From Hyphomicrobiaceae bacterium (GTDB lineage: Bacteria; Pseudomonadota; Alphaproteobacteria; Rhizobiales; Methyloligellaceae): 54,353 nt of DNA. The notes under the pieces are model-generated. The model did not search any database, had not been told where the DNA came from, and worked only from the letters and a program-made list of their open reading frames with translations. This document shows positions 44,755-54,353 of the stretch, in pieces. Where the stretch lies: assembly GCA_028066055.1 (NCBI GenBank), contig JALCBY010000014.1, positions 1 through 54,353 on the forward strand, given 5' to 3'. How positions within the stretch are numbered: the stretch's first letter is position 1; every line of letters begins with the position of its first letter. The position numbers and the translations under genes were made by a program.

Positions 44755-46896
44755 ATGTTTGATATCCATAGAGAAGAAATTGAATGGGGCGGCCGAACGC
44801 TGACCATTGAGACGGGCCGCATTGCGCGACAGGCGGATGGTTCCGCGCTCGTGTGCTACGGTGACACCAGCGTACTGGCAACCGCCGTTGCCGAACGCGA
44901 GCCGCGCGCCGGCATCGACTTTTTCCCCCTTATGGTCGACTACCGCGAGAAGACCTATGCGGCAGGCAAGATTCCCGGAGGCTTTTTCAAGCGCGAAGCA
45001 CGGCCTTCGGAAAAGGAAACACTGACCTCGCGTCTGATCGACCGTCCGATTCGTCCGTTGTTCGTTGACGGCTTCAAGAACGAGACGCAGGTTCTGATCA
45101 GCGTGCTCAGTCACGACATGGAGAACGATCCCGATATGGTCGCCATGGTTGCCGCAAGTGCGGCACTCACCCTTTCGGGTATCCCCTTCATGGGGCCGAT
45201 TGGTGGCGCGCGTGTCGGCTATATCGACGGCAAGTATGCCCTCAATCCGATGCTGGACGAAATGCCGGAGAGCAAGCTGGACCTGGTTGTGGCGGGAACC
45301 GGCGACGCCGTGCTGATGGTGGAGTCTGAAGCCGAGGAACTGGACGAAGACGTCATGCTTGGCGCTGTCATGTTCGGGCACGAACAGATGCAGCCCGTCA
45401 TCAATGCCATCATCAATCTGGCAGAGAAAGCGGCCAAGGAGCCATGGGACTTCGAAAAACCGGATAATTCCGAAATGGAAGGCAAGGTCCGCTCCGCTGT
45501 TGAAAAAGACCTCGGCGCGGCTTACCAGATTGCCGCCAAACTGGAGCGGCAGGACAAGGTCTCCGAAGCCAAAACCAAGGTCAAGGAAGCGCTGGTTCCT
45601 GAAGATGATGACGGCACGGCGTCGGGCCAGTTCTCAAATGCCTTCAAGGCGGTTGAGAAGGAAATCGTGCGGGGTTCAATCCTTGAAACGTCAAAACGGA
45701 TCGACGGCCGCGACCTTTCAACGGTTCGTCCCATCGAATGCGAAGTGGGCATCCTGCCGCGCACCCACGGCAGCGCGTTGTTCACCCGCGGTGAAACACA
45801 GGCCCTGGTGGTGACAACGCTCGGCACGGGCGAAGATGAGCAGTTTGTGGACGCACTTGAAGGCACCTACAAGGAAACCTTCCTGCTGCACTACAACTTC
45901 CCGCCATTCTCCGTCGGCGAGGTTGGGCGTGTCGGCTTTACCGGGCGCCGCGAAATCGGCCACGGCAAGCTCGCCTGGCGAGCGCTCCATCCGGTTCTGC
46001 CGGATCGCGAGACGTTCCCCTACACATTGCGCGTGGTGTCGGAAATCACCGAGTCCAACGGATCGTCCTCCATGGCCTCAGTGTGCGGTGCATCGCTTGC
46101 CATGATGGATGCAGGCGTGCCGCTCGCGCGCCCTGTCGCCGGCATCGCGATGGGTTTGATCAAGGAAGGCGAGAAATTTGCCGTCCTTTCCGACATTCTC
46201 GGTGACGAGGATCATCTGGGCGACATGGACTTCAAGGTGGCCGGCTCTGATACGGGCATTACTTCTCTGCAGATGGACATCAAGATCACCGGTATCACCG
46301 AAGAGATCATGAAGGTGGCTCTGGCGCAGGCCAAGGACGGCCGGATGCACATTCTCGGCGAGATGGCCAAGGCGCTTGGCGAGGCACGCGACGACCTCGG
46401 TGAACACGCGCCGCGCATCCAGATGATCACGATCCCGACGGACAAGATCCGTGACGTGATCGGAACCGGCGGTTCGGTGGTTCGCGGGATTGTCGAGGAA
46501 ACCGGCGCAAAGATCGATATCAACGACGATGGTACGATCAAGGTCGCATCCAACAGTGCGCAGTCGATCGATGATGCGCTCAACAGGATCAAGATGATCA
46601 CCTCCGAGCCGGAGCCCGGCGAAATCTATGAGGGTACGGTGGTCAAGACGGTTGATTTTGGTGCTTTCGTGAACTTCTTCGGTCCGAAGGACGGGCTTGT
46701 TCATATCTCGCAACTTGCGCCGCACCGGGTGAAGCAGACCACGGATGTCGTCAAGGAGGGCGACAAGGTATGGGTCAAGCTTCTCGGCTTCGATGATCGT
46801 GGAAAGGTCCGTCTTTCCATGAAGGTCGTCGATCAGGAGACCGGCGAGGAGATCGAGCGAGAAGACGGAGCGGAGGGCGCGAAAGAGGCAAGCTAG
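44755..46896 (+). CDS. pnp: Polynucleotide phosphorylase
   Basis: 713 residues from ATG at 44,755 ([20 protein letters not shown]). Two RNase PH domains ([36 protein letters not shown] with [20 protein letters not shown]), a KH domain ([19 protein letters not shown]) and an S1 domain ([20 protein letters not shown]). It degrades RNA 3' to 5' using phosphate and is a degradosome part. Last gene of the operon, followed by a strong terminator. Confidence 0.98.
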   Translation: MFDIHREEIEWGGRTLTIETGRIARQADGSALVCYGDTSVLATAVAEREPRAGIDFFPLMVDYREKTYAAGKIPGGFFKREARPSEKETLTSRLIDRPIRPLFVDGFKNETQVLISVLSHDMENDPDMVAMVAASAALTLSGIPFMGPIGGARVGYIDGKYALNPMLDEMPESKLDLVVAGTGDAVLMVESEAEELDEDVMLGAVMFGHEQMQPVINAIINLAEKAAKEPWDFEKPDNSEMEGKVRSAVEKDLGAAYQIAAKLERQDKVSEAKTKVKEALVPEDDDGTASGQFSNAFKAVEKEIVRGSILETSKRIDGRDLSTVRPIECEVGILPRTHGSALFTRGETQALVVTTLGTGEDEQFVDALEGTYKETFLLHYNFPPFSVGEVGRVGFTGRREIGHGKLAWRALHPVLPDRETFPYTLRVVSEITESNGSSSMASVCGASLAMMDAGVPLARPVAGIAMGLIKEGEKFAVLSDILGDEDHLGDMDFKVAGSDTGITSLQMDIKITGITEEIMKVALAQAKDGRMHILGEMAKALGEARDDLGEHAPRIQMITIPTDKIRDVIGTGGSVVRGIVEETGAKIDINDDGTIKVASNSAQSIDDALNRIKMITSEPEPGEIYEGTVVKTVDFGAFVNFFGPKDGLVHISQLAPHRVKQTTDVVKEGDKVWVKLLGFDDRGKVRLSMKVVDQETGEEIEREDGAEGAKEAS

Positions 46897-46925
46897 CTTT
46901 CGCGCAAACCTTTCGACAAGATAGG

Positions 46926-46959
46926 GCGGCCCCTCGTTGAGGGGCCGCTTTTTCTTTTT
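46926..46959 (+). terminator. Rho-independent terminator after pnp
   Basis: GCGGCCCCTC-GTT-GAGGGGCCGC is a perfect 10-bp stem with a 3-base loop, followed by TTTTTCTTTTT. Confidence 0.93.
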
Positions 46960-46980
46960 GCTCTCACCAAGGCGGGCGTC

Positions 46981-48015
46981 ATGAAAGGTGTGGTTTTTAC
47001 GGGCGACCGGACGCTTGAACTCCGGGAGTTTCCCGATCCCGAGCCGAGCGAAGACGATGTGGTCATCGAGATCAAGGCATCGGGCATGTGCGGCAGCGAT
47101 CTGCATGTCTACCGTTCGAGCGACCCAGCGCTTGTCGGCAAGGTCATTGCGGGCCACGAGCCGTGCGGCGTTGTGCTTGAGCGCGGGGCATCGGTGCCGG
47201 AGCGTGTGGCGCCTGTGGGCGCGCGCGTCATGGTTCACCACTATGACGGTTGCCGGACCTGCTCCAACTGTATGTCCGGTTGGACCCAGCTTTGCGAAGA
47301 TGGCCCCGTTGTCTATGGCAAATCGGGCCATGGCGCTCACGCGCACTACATGAAGGTACCGGCGCGCACGCTCGTCGGTTTGTCGGACAGTCTGTCCTTC
47401 ACGACGGGTGCCGCAATCTCCTGCGGGACGGGGACCGCTTTCGGTGCAATCGAGCGAATGGCACTGCGCGGCGGCGCGACCCTTGCCGTATTCGGCCAGG
47501 GCCCCGTTGGCCTGAGCGCCACCATGCTCGGCGCGGCGATGGGGGCACGTGTGATTGCGGTCGATGTTGTGGATGAGCGGCTGGACAGGGCAAAAGCGTT
47601 CGGCGCCGATGCGGTTGTTAACGCGGATGCGGACGATCCCGTCGAGGCCATCAGGGATCTGACGAAGGGCGGTGCCGACTATGCGCTTGAGTGTTCGGGC
47701 GTTCCGGCTGCGTCGGCTGCGGCGGTGAGATCGATGCGCACATGGGGAACGGTGTGTTTTGTCGGCATGGGCGCGAAGCCTGCGACCTATGACGTGACGA
47801 ACGATATCATTCGCAAACAATTGACCCTGTTGGGGTCCTGGACATTCAGCGCCGCCGGTCAGCGCGATTGTGCCGCATTTGTCGCGGAGAAGAGTCTGCC
47901 GGTCGACGAGTTGTTCACCCACACTTTTTCGCTCGACGAGGCCGATGACGCCTACGAGCTGTTCGATACGCAGACCACGGGAAAGGCGGTCATTCTGCCG
48001 GGCGGGTCGAATTAA
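46981..48015 (+). CDS. Zinc-dependent alcohol dehydrogenase (MDR family)
   Basis: 344 residues. Catalytic zinc site: GMCGSDLH with Cys37 and the GHEPCG block; structural zinc cysteines in DGCRTCSNCMSGWTQLC. The NAD(P) Rossmann motif is VFGQGPVGLSATML. This layout matches medium-chain zinc dehydrogenases related to threonine, sorbitol or alcohol dehydrogenases; the substrate cannot be named. Stands alone between the pnp terminator and the convergent murI, whose last codons it overlaps by 4 bases. Confidence 0.88.
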   Translation: MKGVVFTGDRTLELREFPDPEPSEDDVVIEIKASGMCGSDLHVYRSSDPALVGKVIAGHEPCGVVLERGASVPERVAPVGARVMVHHYDGCRTCSNCMSGWTQLCEDGPVVYGKSGHGAHAHYMKVPARTLVGLSDSLSFTTGAAISCGTGTAFGAIERMALRGGATLAVFGQGPVGLSATMLGAAMGARVIAVDVVDERLDRAKAFGADAVVNADADDPVEAIRDLTKGGADYALECSGVPAASAAAVRSMRTWGTVCFVGMGAKPATYDVTNDIIRKQLTLLGSWTFSAAGQRDCAAFVAEKSLPVDELFTHTFSLDEADDAYELFDTQTTGKAVILPGGSN

Positions 48016-48860
48016 TCCGCCGGCTCGAACTTGTGAGGTTCGGGCCAGAAGATCTTCAGGGATCGTTCGACGCCGCGCGGGTCCCCGGTCGTCAGAAGTG
48101 AAGGACGTACCCCGGCGGTTGCTGCGCCCGCATATTGTGTGTGACGTGCGAGATAATCCTCCAGACTGTCAGCGACGACCGTGGGTTGACTCAGGATACG
48201 CGTCGACGGCGGCAGGTGACGGACAAAGAGATGTTCGATCAGCGGGTAGTGGGTACAGCCGAGAATGACGGTCTCGGGTGCCGAGCCTCCGGTTCGTTCC
48301 AGAAGCGTGGCGACATATGAACTGACCATGTCGTCCAGCTCGTCCTCCGAATATGCCGCCTCGATGGCGCCGGCGAGCTCCGGGCAGTCCTGCTCGATGA
48401 CAGTGACCTTTGGGCACCTTTTGATGATCTCTTCCCGGTAGACACCGCTGGTGATCGTGCGCTGCGTACCGAACACCGCGATCGTGTCCGTGTTGTATTT
48501 CTGCGGATACTGTGGCGCCGTGACGGCCCAGGGTGTCTGCGTCGCCCTCTCCACCATCGGTGCGACGACGCCGAGAATATTGTGGCCTTCATAGCCCGCA
48601 TCGGGCAGCCACTGCTGCTGGAGGGTGCGGCAGGCGATTGCGGTTGCCGTGTTGCAGGCGAGCAGAACCAGTTGGCATCCCTGGCCATACAACCGCTCGA
48701 CGCCCTCGCGCGTCAGCGCGACGATCTCGTCGGATGAACGGTTCCCGTAAGGCGCGTTGGCGTGATCACCGAGATAGACAAAGTTCAGGTGTGGAAACCG
48801 CTCGACCAGTTCGCGGCATATGGTGAGCCCGCCATGGCCAGAGTCGAAGAGCCCAATCAT
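48012..48860 (-). CDS. murI: Glutamate racemase
   Basis: 282 residues. The two catalytic cysteines are in LLACNTATAIA and ILGCTHYPLIEHLF; MIGLFDSGHGGLTI and LNFVYLGDHANAPYGNRS are the usual N-terminal blocks. It supplies D-glutamate for peptidoglycan. Convergent with the alcohol dehydrogenase and 74 bp downstream of fabI. Confidence 0.95.
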   Translation of the reverse strand: MIGLFDSGHGGLTICRELVERFPHLNFVYLGDHANAPYGNRSSDEIVALTREGVERLYGQGCQLVLLACNTATAIACRTLQQQWLPDAGYEGHNILGVVAPMVERATQTPWAVTAPQYPQKYNTDTIAVFGTQRTITSGVYREEIIKRCPKVTVIEQDCPELAGAIEAAYSEDELDDMVSSYVATLLERTGGSAPETVILGCTHYPLIEHLFVRHLPPSTRILSQPTVVADSLEDYLARHTQYAGAATAGVRPSLLTTGDPRGVERSLKIFWPEPHKFEPAD

Positions 48861-48934
48861 GATGTTGCGTTCTCGTATGTTGGCGCGACCGATGCTGCTA
48901 TCGGCGCGGCAGACGCGATACGTTCCGCAATTGG

Positions 48935-49798
48935 TTACTCGGCGGCTTCCGAATGCTTGTTCGCGTCGAGCACTTCTTCATACACCTTGAGGGCGTCGAG
49001 TTCAGGGGTCGACACGACATTGTAGCCGCAGTCCGCAAAATGAACCTCGCCCGTGACCGCACCGGACAGATCAGACAAGAGATAAAGCGCTGCGCCGCCA
49101 ACCTCGTCCAGATGCGGTGTCCGTTTCAACGGCGAATGCGCCTTCTGGAAATTAAAGATGCTGCGGGCGTCCGAAATTCCGGCACCGGCCAGAGTACGCA
49201 TGGGCCCCGGCGACAGGGCATTCACCCGAACGCCTTGTGGGCCGAAGTCGACTGCCAGATATCTCACGCTTGCTTCCAGGGCTGCCTTCGCCACACCCAT
49301 CACATTGTAGCAAGGCACGACCCGTGAGGCGCCTCCATAGCTGAGCGTCAACAGGCTGCCGCCTTCATTCATCAGGTCTGATGCGCGTTTGCAGATTTCC
49401 GTGAAGGAGAAGCAGGAGATCACCATGGTCTGCAGGAAATTCTCACGCGTCGTATCCGCATAACGGCCCTTGAGTTCGTTTCGGTCCGAAAAGGCGAGCG
49501 CGTGGACGACGAAATCCAGTGAACCCCATTTATCGCCAATCACCTTGAAGACATTGTCGACGCTTTCGAGGTCTTCCACATCGCACGACTCTATAATTTC
49601 CGAGCCCACCGACTCGGCGAGCGGAACGGCGCGTCTGCCGAAGGCGTCACCTTGGTAAGTGAAGGCGAGTTTAGCACCCTGGCCTGCGAGGACCCGGGCG
49701 ATACCCCACGCAATCGACCTGTCGTTGGCAACGCCCATGACAAGGCCTTTCTTGCCTTCCATCAGCGGTCCGGGGGATGCAATATCATTTTCCGTCAT
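48935..49798 (-). CDS. fabI: Enoyl-[acyl-carrier-protein] reductase FabI
   Basis: 287 residues. GKKGLVMGVANDRSIAWGIA is the NADH-binding start of the FabI class; LTLSYGGASRVVPCYNVMGVAK carries the catalytic Tyr-x6-Lys pattern (Tyr and Lys in YNVMGVAK). It makes the last reduction in each round of fatty acid elongation. Third gene of fabA-fabB-fabI, the order found with irr across Hyphomicrobiales. Confidence 0.95.
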   Translation of the reverse strand: MTENDIASPGPLMEGKKGLVMGVANDRSIAWGIARVLAGQGAKLAFTYQGDAFGRRAVPLAESVGSEIIESCDVEDLESVDNVFKVIGDKWGSLDFVVHALAFSDRNELKGRYADTTRENFLQTMVISCFSFTEICKRASDLMNEGGSLLTLSYGGASRVVPCYNVMGVAKAALEASVRYLAVDFGPQGVRVNALSPGPMRTLAGAGISDARSIFNFQKAHSPLKRTPHLDEVGGAALYLLSDLSGAVTGEVHFADCGYNVVSTPELDALKVYEEVLDANKHSEAAE

Positions 49799-49863
49799 AA
49801 CAACTACCTGGCACTTGAATTTGGTTCTATCGATATTCGCGCGTTTCCGCTTCTCTATATTGG

Positions 49864-51081
49864 TTACGCATCGGGGCGTTTGAAGACGAGCGTGGCATTC
49901 GTGCCGCCAAAACCAAAACTGTTGGACATGACGCAGTTCACGTCAGCGTTGTCCTCACGTTCCCGCAAAATGGGCATATCCGCCATTTCTGGATCGAGTT
50001 CTTCGATATTTGCCGACTCACACAGGAAACCATTGTTCATCATGATCAGCGAATAGATCGATTCCTGCGCGCCGGTGGCTCCGAGCGAGTGTCCCGTCAG
50101 GGACTTTGTCGCGCTGATCTTCGGAACGTCCTTGCCGAACACCTCGCGGATGGCCTCGATCTCGCGGATATCGCCTACCGGTGTCGATGTCCCGTGGGGG
50201 TTGATGTAGTCTACCTTACAGCCGACATCCTGCAGGGCCATTTTCATACAGCGTGCTGCGCCCTCGCCGGACGGCTGCACCATATCGAATCCATCGGAAT
50301 TTGCGCCATACCCGATGATTTCGCCGTAAATCTTCGCGCCGCGCGCCTTCGCGCGCTCCAATTCCTCCAGAACAAGCACGCCGGCACCCCCGGCAATCAC
50401 AAAGCCATCCCGGTTGGCGTCGTAGGCGCGACTTGCGGTGGCGGGCGTGTCGTTGAACTTGGACGACATCGCATTCATGCCGTCGAACAGTACCGAAAGT
50501 GTCCAGTCGAGCTCTTCGCTGCCGCCGGCGAAGATAACATCCTGTTTCCCCCACTGGATGAGCTCAGCGCCGTTGCCGATGCAATGGGCCGAAGTCGAGC
50601 AGGCCGATGAGATCGTGTAGTTCACGCCCCGGATCTTGAACGGCGTGGCAAGCGTCGCCGAAGCGGTGGAACTCATCGACTTGGGCACCTCGAACGGTCC
50701 CACCTTCTTGGGGCCGCGCTCGCGCGCGGTATCTGCGGACCACACGATGGATTTTGTGGACGGGCCGCCGGAACCCATGACGAGGCCGGTTCGCTCGTGC
50801 GAAATTTCATCGTGGCCAAGGCCGGAGTCCTGTATGGCCTGCTGCATGGCAATGTAGTTCCAAGCCGATCCCGCTCCCATGAAGCGTCGCACCTTGCGGT
50901 CGAGCGCTTCTTCCCAGTCGAGCGTCGGGGCGCCGTGAACCTGTGAGCGGAATCCCATTTCCGCATATTCCGGCGCCTTGACGATGCCGGATTTCGCTTC
51001 CCTCAGCGATGCCGTCACTTCCTGAACGTTATTTCCGATCGAGGAGACGATCCCCATTCCGGTGATCACCACACGTCTCAT
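49864..51081 (-). CDS. fabB: 3-oxoacyl-[acyl-carrier-protein] synthase I FabB
   Basis: 405 residues. Active-site Cys in [15 protein letters not shown], and the two histidines in [11 protein letters not shown] and [33 protein letters not shown] is the usual start, and [14 protein letters not shown] the end. It elongates unsaturated intermediates produced by FabA. Overlaps no neighbour; 84 bp after fabA. Confidence 0.96.
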   Translation of the reverse strand: MRRVVITGMGIVSSIGNNVQEVTASLREAKSGIVKAPEYAEMGFRSQVHGAPTLDWEEALDRKVRRFMGAGSAWNYIAMQQAIQDSGLGHDEISHERTGLVMGSGGPSTKSIVWSADTARERGPKKVGPFEVPKSMSSTASATLATPFKIRGVNYTISSACSTSAHCIGNGAELIQWGKQDVIFAGGSEELDWTLSVLFDGMNAMSSKFNDTPATASRAYDANRDGFVIAGGAGVLVLEELERAKARGAKIYGEIIGYGANSDGFDMVQPSGEGAARCMKMALQDVGCKVDYINPHGTSTPVGDIREIEAIREVFGKDVPKISATKSLTGHSLGATGAQESIYSLIMMNNGFLCESANIEELDPEMADMPILREREDNADVNCVMSNSFGFGGTNATLVFKRPDA

Positions 51082-51165
51082 ACACTTCGTCCTCTAAAAT
51101 TCCCGAGATATCTCGCCATAACGCCGTCGGTCAGCCCGCGCGGCAAAGCGTCGCGCGGGGGCAAA

Positions 51166-51693
51166 TCATGCTTTCGCAGTACTTGCGGATTCGTCAAACA
51201 AACCGACCCGCAGATCGCTTGCGGAATAGATCGGTTCACCGTCGGCCTTGAGTACGCCATCGCCGGTTCCGAGCGTGAACCTGCGCCGGATGACCCGCTT
51301 CAGTTCAACCACATATTCAAGTTTCGATACGGTCGGCTCGACCATTCCGCTGAACTTCACTTCTCCCACGCTGAGCGCGCGGCCCTTTCCGGGCGCGCCG
51401 AGCCAGCCCAGGAAAAATCCCAACATCTGCCAGAGCGCATCCAGTCCCAGGCAACCGGGCATGACCGGATCCCCTTTGAAATGGCAGGGAAAAAACCAAA
51501 GATCGGGCTTGATATCGAATTCCGCGACGATGATTCCCCTGCCATGCGTGCCACCCTCTTCCTCGATCTTCGAAATTCTGTCGAACATCAGCATCGGCGG
51601 CAGGGGTAATTGGGCATTGCCCTCGCCAAACAGCTCACCGCGCCCGCAGGCAAGCAGATCTTCATATTCGTAACTCGAACGGCGTTCAGACAT
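51166..51693 (-). CDS. fabA: 3-hydroxydecanoyl-ACP dehydratase/isomerase FabA
   Basis: 175 residues from ATG at 51,693 ([20 protein letters not shown]). [36 protein letters not shown] (catalytic His and Asp) and VKFSGMVEP are FabA blocks. It dehydrates 3-hydroxydecanoyl-ACP and isomerises the double bond, starting unsaturated fatty acid synthesis. First gene of the fab operon, divergent from irr. Confidence 0.95.
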   Translation of the reverse strand: MSERRSSYEYEDLLACGRGELFGEGNAQLPLPPMLMFDRISKIEEEGGTHGRGIIVAEFDIKPDLWFFPCHFKGDPVMPGCLGLDALWQMLGFFLGWLGAPGKGRALSVGEVKFSGMVEPTVSKLEYVVELKRVIRRRFTLGTGDGVLKADGEPIYSASDLRVGLFDESASTAKA

Positions 51694-51814
51694 ATTTTGA
51701 AACCCCGCATTCGGTGCGGTGTACCCTCGGTTGAATTGCCTGTTTCCTAACACACTCCGGTATGCATCAAAAGCCTGCGGCGCACCGAATCAAACCTCCC
51801 GTCAACCATTGCGA

Positions 51815-51843
51815 TTTCCTCGTATTGCAGGAATGCGAGGAAA
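51815..51843. promoter_or_regulatory. Inverted repeat between fabA and irr
   Basis: TTTCCTCG (51,815-51,822) and CGAGGAAA (51,836-51,843) are perfect 8-bp arms with a 13-base spacer, about 50 bases before the irr ATG. It does not match the Irr box, so another regulator is implied. Confidence 0.5.
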
Positions 51844-51893
51844 ATTATATTGTTTCGCCAGATTTGAGTGGTTGAAACTGGAATTGCGTCACA

Positions 51894-52310
51894 ATGGCTC
51901 ACGGAACGGCGGATAAATCCATTCCTGATCTGCTACGCGATGCGGGGCTGCGCCCCACGCGTCAACGCGTATCGCTTGCCGAACTCCTGTTCGCAAAGGG
52001 CGACCGGCATTTGACGGCAGAGCGTCTTCATGAAGAGGCGGTCAGCCATAACGTGCCGGTTTCCCTTGCCACAGTCTACAATACCCTTCACCAGTTCACG
52101 CAGGCGGGTTTGCTGCGTGAGGTTGCGGTCGAGGGAGCGAAGACATATTTCGACACCAACACCTCGAACCACTACCATTTCTTCTGCGAGCGAGACGGCA
52201 TTCTGCTCGATATTCCTACCGACGAGCTGGTGGTGCAGGGCCTGCCTGAGCCGCCGGAAGGCATGGAGATATCGCGTGTCGACGTGCTTGTGCGGTTGAT
52301 CGAGAAGTAA
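51894..52310 (+). CDS. irr: Iron response regulator Irr (Fur family)
   Basis: 138 residues. Fur-type winged helix (LRPTRQRVSLAELLFAKGDR, SLATVYNTLHQFTQAGLLRE), then YFDTNTSNHYHFFCERDGIL with the His-rich region that binds haem in rhizobial Irr. It has no N-terminal Cys-Pro haem motif, as in most Irr outside Bradyrhizobium. The place divergent to fabA-fabB-fabI is the conserved irr locus. Irr binds ICE motifs under low iron and represses genes of haem and Fe-S synthesis; a matching site precedes nfuA in this window. Confidence 0.92.
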   Translation: MAHGTADKSIPDLLRDAGLRPTRQRVSLAELLFAKGDRHLTAERLHEEAVSHNVPVSLATVYNTLHQFTQAGLLREVAVEGAKTYFDTNTSNHYHFFCERDGILLDIPTDELVVQGLPEPPEGMEISRVDVLVRLIEK

Positions 52311-52350
52311 GCCGGTTCACTGCAGTCCAGCGGTTAGCTGACATTCCACG

Positions 52351-52950
52351 CTATTCGAGCTCTTCACCCCGGTAGACGCCCCAAAGGCGTTCTTGCTCTA
52401 TCCAGCCCGTGTAGTCGCCGACCGTGAAGTTGCACCATGTACCGTTACAACTGTGCAGCGAGCCCAAAACACCGGATTCGATCTGCGCAACCGCCTTCGA
52501 TCCGCCGGAGGCGCGTGAATGCAACGGAATAGATTGGGGTTCCTTTGTCCAGGGCATCACGAGGGCGGTGCGCCGGCCGGACAGCAACGCATGGAACACC
52601 CAGCCTTCGGAGCCTTCGCTGTCGCGGATCTGGCGCCAGTTTTCGAATTCCGCGATGATTTCAACCGGCAACCCGGCGCGCGAAAAAACCCATGCGACGG
52701 CATGCTCGGTGCTGGGTCCCTTGCGGACGTTCACACGATTGGACTTGAGGCTGACGAAGCGCGGCACCTGAAGACCGCTCGCACCGGTCCTGACTGCAGC
52801 CTGGCGCTGCTCCTGCTGCGCCGCGGCCACCTGATGCATACCGATGCAGAGACAAAGTCCAAGCAGGCAGACCGCGGACAGCCGCGCCCATGTATGTCCC
52901 AAGCAAGCGCTCATGATTGCGGTTCTTTTGTGTGATCTATCCCGCGTCAT
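52351..52950 (-). CDS. Secreted SH3-domain protein
   Basis: 199 residues from ATG at 52,950 (GGG 7 bases upstream); ATGs at 52,983 and 52,914 are alternatives. An N-terminal signal peptide (LSAVCLLGLCLCIGMHQVAA, cleavage after AAA-Q) is followed by bacterial SH3 repeats: VSLKSNRVNVRKGPSTEHAV, EFENWRQIRDSEGSEGWVF, and a second unit with HSCNGTWCNF, ending IEQERLWGVYRGEE. Such periplasmic proteins may bind peptidoglycan. Role not known; ends 40 bases after irr, convergent. Confidence 0.85.
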   Translation of the reverse strand: MTRDRSHKRTAIMSACLGHTWARLSAVCLLGLCLCIGMHQVAAAQQEQRQAAVRTGASGLQVPRFVSLKSNRVNVRKGPSTEHAVAWVFSRAGLPVEIIAEFENWRQIRDSEGSEGWVFHALLSGRRTALVMPWTKEPQSIPLHSRASGGSKAVAQIESGVLGSLHSCNGTWCNFTVGDYTGWIEQERLWGVYRGEELE

Positions 52951-53163
52951 GCGAAACCCGTCATAAGTCTCGCCTTCTAGCATTGCGATAAAAAGATGAA
53001 CGGAACATGGCCAAACAGGTCATTACGTCCTTTGTTATATCCAGACCATTCTGATAGACAAGGCGGCGCGTGGGACCGGAAATAATGCCCTGTCCCAGCT
53101 GTTTGAAAGTTGCGCTACAAGCAAGGCGTCATATTCGTCAGTTGAACTGAGTGGAGAAGAGGG

Positions 53164-54156
53164 ATGCCCACCAAAAAACCGCTGGTTGTTGTGACCCGCC
53201 GGCTTCCGGACGTGGTGGAAACGCGGATGCGCGAACTGTTCAACGCGGAACTGAATATCGACGATCATCCCATGTCGAGAGAGGAACTGATCGCGGCCGC
53301 CGGCAAGGCCGAGGTCTTGGTCCCGACGGTAACCGACAAGATTGACGCCAGCGTTCTCAGCCAGGCGGGTGATCAGCTCAAACTCATCGCCAATTTCGGT
53401 ACCGGCGTCGACAATATCGACCTTGAGACAGCCCGCAACCGCGGGATCATCGTAACCAACACACCCGGCGTGCTGACTGAGGATACGGCGGACATGACCA
53501 TGGCGCTCATTCTGGCCGTGCCGCGGCGGCTAGCGGAAGGCACGAGCTTTCTCAAGAACCCCGAGAACAAGTGGGACGGCTGGTCTCCGACGTGGATGCT
53601 TGGACACCGCATTTTCGGAAAGCGGTTGGGCATCATCGGCATGGGCCGGATCGGACAGGCAGTCGCGCGCCGGGCCAAGGCCTTCGGACTGCAAATCCAC
53701 TATCACAATCGCCACAAGGTGGCGGCTGAAATCGAGGAAGAACTGGAGGCGACCTACTGGGATAGCCTGGACCAGATGCTGGCACGCATGGACATCGTTT
53801 CCGTGAACTGCCCCCATACGCCGGCGACGTACCATCTGCTTTCAGCACGCAGGCTGAAGCTTCTGAAGCCAAGCGCCTATCTCGTCAACACCGCGCGCGG
53901 CGAGGTAATCGACGAGAACGCGTTGGCGCGGATGGTGGAGGAAGGCCAGATCGCCGGTGCCGGGCTTGACGTATTCGAGAACGAACCCGCAGTGAACCCG
54001 AAACTGCTTCACAGCAACCAGGTGGTGGTGCTGCCCCATCTGGCTTCGGCCACGGTCGAGGGCCGGGTCGACATGGGCGAGAAGGTCATCATCAACATCA
54101 AGACCTTCCTCGACGGTCACTCGCCGCCCGACCGGGTTCACCAGGCAATGCTGTAG
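53164..54156 (+). CDS. D-2-hydroxyacid dehydrogenase (glyoxylate/hydroxypyruvate reductase type)
   Basis: 330 residues. Substrate-domain block ANFGTGVDNIDLETARNRGI, NAD motif LGIIGMGRIGQAVARRAKAF, and the active-site run LLSARRLKLLKPSAYLVNTA with Arg in the next 'RGEVID', the Glu in DVFENEPAV and the His in LPHLASAT. This is the GHRB/D-glycerate dehydrogenase type, which reduces glyoxylate or hydroxypyruvate. GGAGAAGAGGG precedes the ATG. Confidence 0.9.
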   Translation: MPTKKPLVVVTRRLPDVVETRMRELFNAELNIDDHPMSREELIAAAGKAEVLVPTVTDKIDASVLSQAGDQLKLIANFGTGVDNIDLETARNRGIIVTNTPGVLTEDTADMTMALILAVPRRLAEGTSFLKNPENKWDGWSPTWMLGHRIFGKRLGIIGMGRIGQAVARRAKAFGLQIHYHNRHKVAAEIEEELEATYWDSLDQMLARMDIVSVNCPHTPATYHLLSARRLKLLKPSAYLVNTARGEVIDENALARMVEEGQIAGAGLDVFENEPAVNPKLLHSNQVVVLPHLASATVEGRVDMGEKVIINIKTFLDGHSPPDRVHQAML

Positions 54157-54174
54157 TCGGAACCTGTTGTCGAT

Positions 54175-54353
54175 CTAGACCTGTTCCTCGCGGCGGTCCG
54201 TCGCCGGGGGCGGGGTACGAGAGAGCGCCGCAATTTCGCTGCGCAAATCGTCGTCCATGTCGATCTCGACAGAGGTCAGGGACGGCTCCAGCTGTTCCAG
54301 GTTGCGTGCCCCGATGATCGGGCAGGTGACGGCCGGGTGCGCTCCGGCCCAGG
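54175..54353 (-). CDS. Aldo/keto reductase, 3' end only (cut by window edge)
   Basis: The reverse strand reads WAGAHPAVTCPIIGARNLEQ, then LEPSLTSVEIDMDDDLRSEI, AALSRTPPPATDRREEQV and stop. This is the C-terminus of the aldo/keto reductase family ('HPAVTAPIIGARNLEQLE', then 'LSPTPPPATDR'). About 59 codons are present; the catalytic part lies beyond the window. Convergent with the hydroxyacid dehydrogenase, 18 bp apart. Confidence 0.88.
   Translation of the reverse strand, partial: WAGAHPAVTCPIIGARNLEQLEPSLTSVEIDMDDDLRSEIAALSRTPPPATDRREEQV

Noticed and set aside
46078-47922. 614-codon reverse-strand frame across pnp end and the alcohol dehydrogenase
   Set aside because: It crosses a strong terminator and two clear genes; shadow frame.

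Overview
The window reads as chromosome of a GC-rich alphaproteobacterium of the Hyphomicrobiales (Rhizobiales) type. The basis is gene order: nfuA-tsaB-fur-plsC-miaB-phoH-ybeY-corC-lnt-HTH regulator-metK-trmB-rimP-nusA-ylxR-infB-rbfA-truB-rpsO-pnp, the divergent irr / fabA-fabB-fabI block, a long MaeB malic enzyme and an OlsB-like acyltransferase. The exact genus cannot be read from the sequence. No rRNA, tRNA or CRISPR array was seen.

Region 1 (about 1-9,240) is an integrated element inside comM (yifB). The 5' part of comM ends at base 85 and the 3' part resumes at 9,240, directly before the Walker A motif. Joining 85 to 9,240 restores the frame exactly, and a 4-bp repeat TCCT marks both ends. 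The element has two parts. The left part holds a three-gene leftward operon: a large membrane-anchored protein with a PIN-like central domain, a small TIR-domain protein and a cytoplasmic PQQ-type beta-propeller. This looks like an undescribed anti-phage or abortive-infection type system and is the most interesting item here. The right part is phage-like: a small serine resolvase, an acetyltransferase with an ESCO-type zinc finger, an internal-virion-like protein, and a serine integrase truncated at its C-terminus next to the right end.

Region 2 (9,240-34,553) is host chromosome: a hybrid histidine kinase, olsB, maeB (reverse strand), mutS, glnD, murJ, trpS, a universal stress protein, an Nfu-type Fe-S protein with a likely Irr box, a RutE-like nitroreductase, tsaB, fur, plsC, miaB, phoH, ybeY, corC and lnt. 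These cover DNA repair, nitrogen signalling, envelope lipid and peptidoglycan building, tRNA modification and iron control.

Region 3 (34,554-46,980) holds a Cro/CI-type regulator with a palindromic upstream site, metK with a structured leader, trmB, and the translation/RNA operon rimP-nusA-ylxR-infB-rbfA-truB-rpsO-pnp. That operon is preceded by a promoter plus attenuator-like terminator and closed by a strong terminator.

Region 4 (46,981-54,353) holds a zinc alcohol dehydrogenase, then on the reverse strand murI and fabI-fabB-fabA, the divergent iron regulator irr, a secreted SH3-domain protein, a D-2-hydroxyacid dehydrogenase, and the 3' end of an aldo/keto reductase cut by the window edge.
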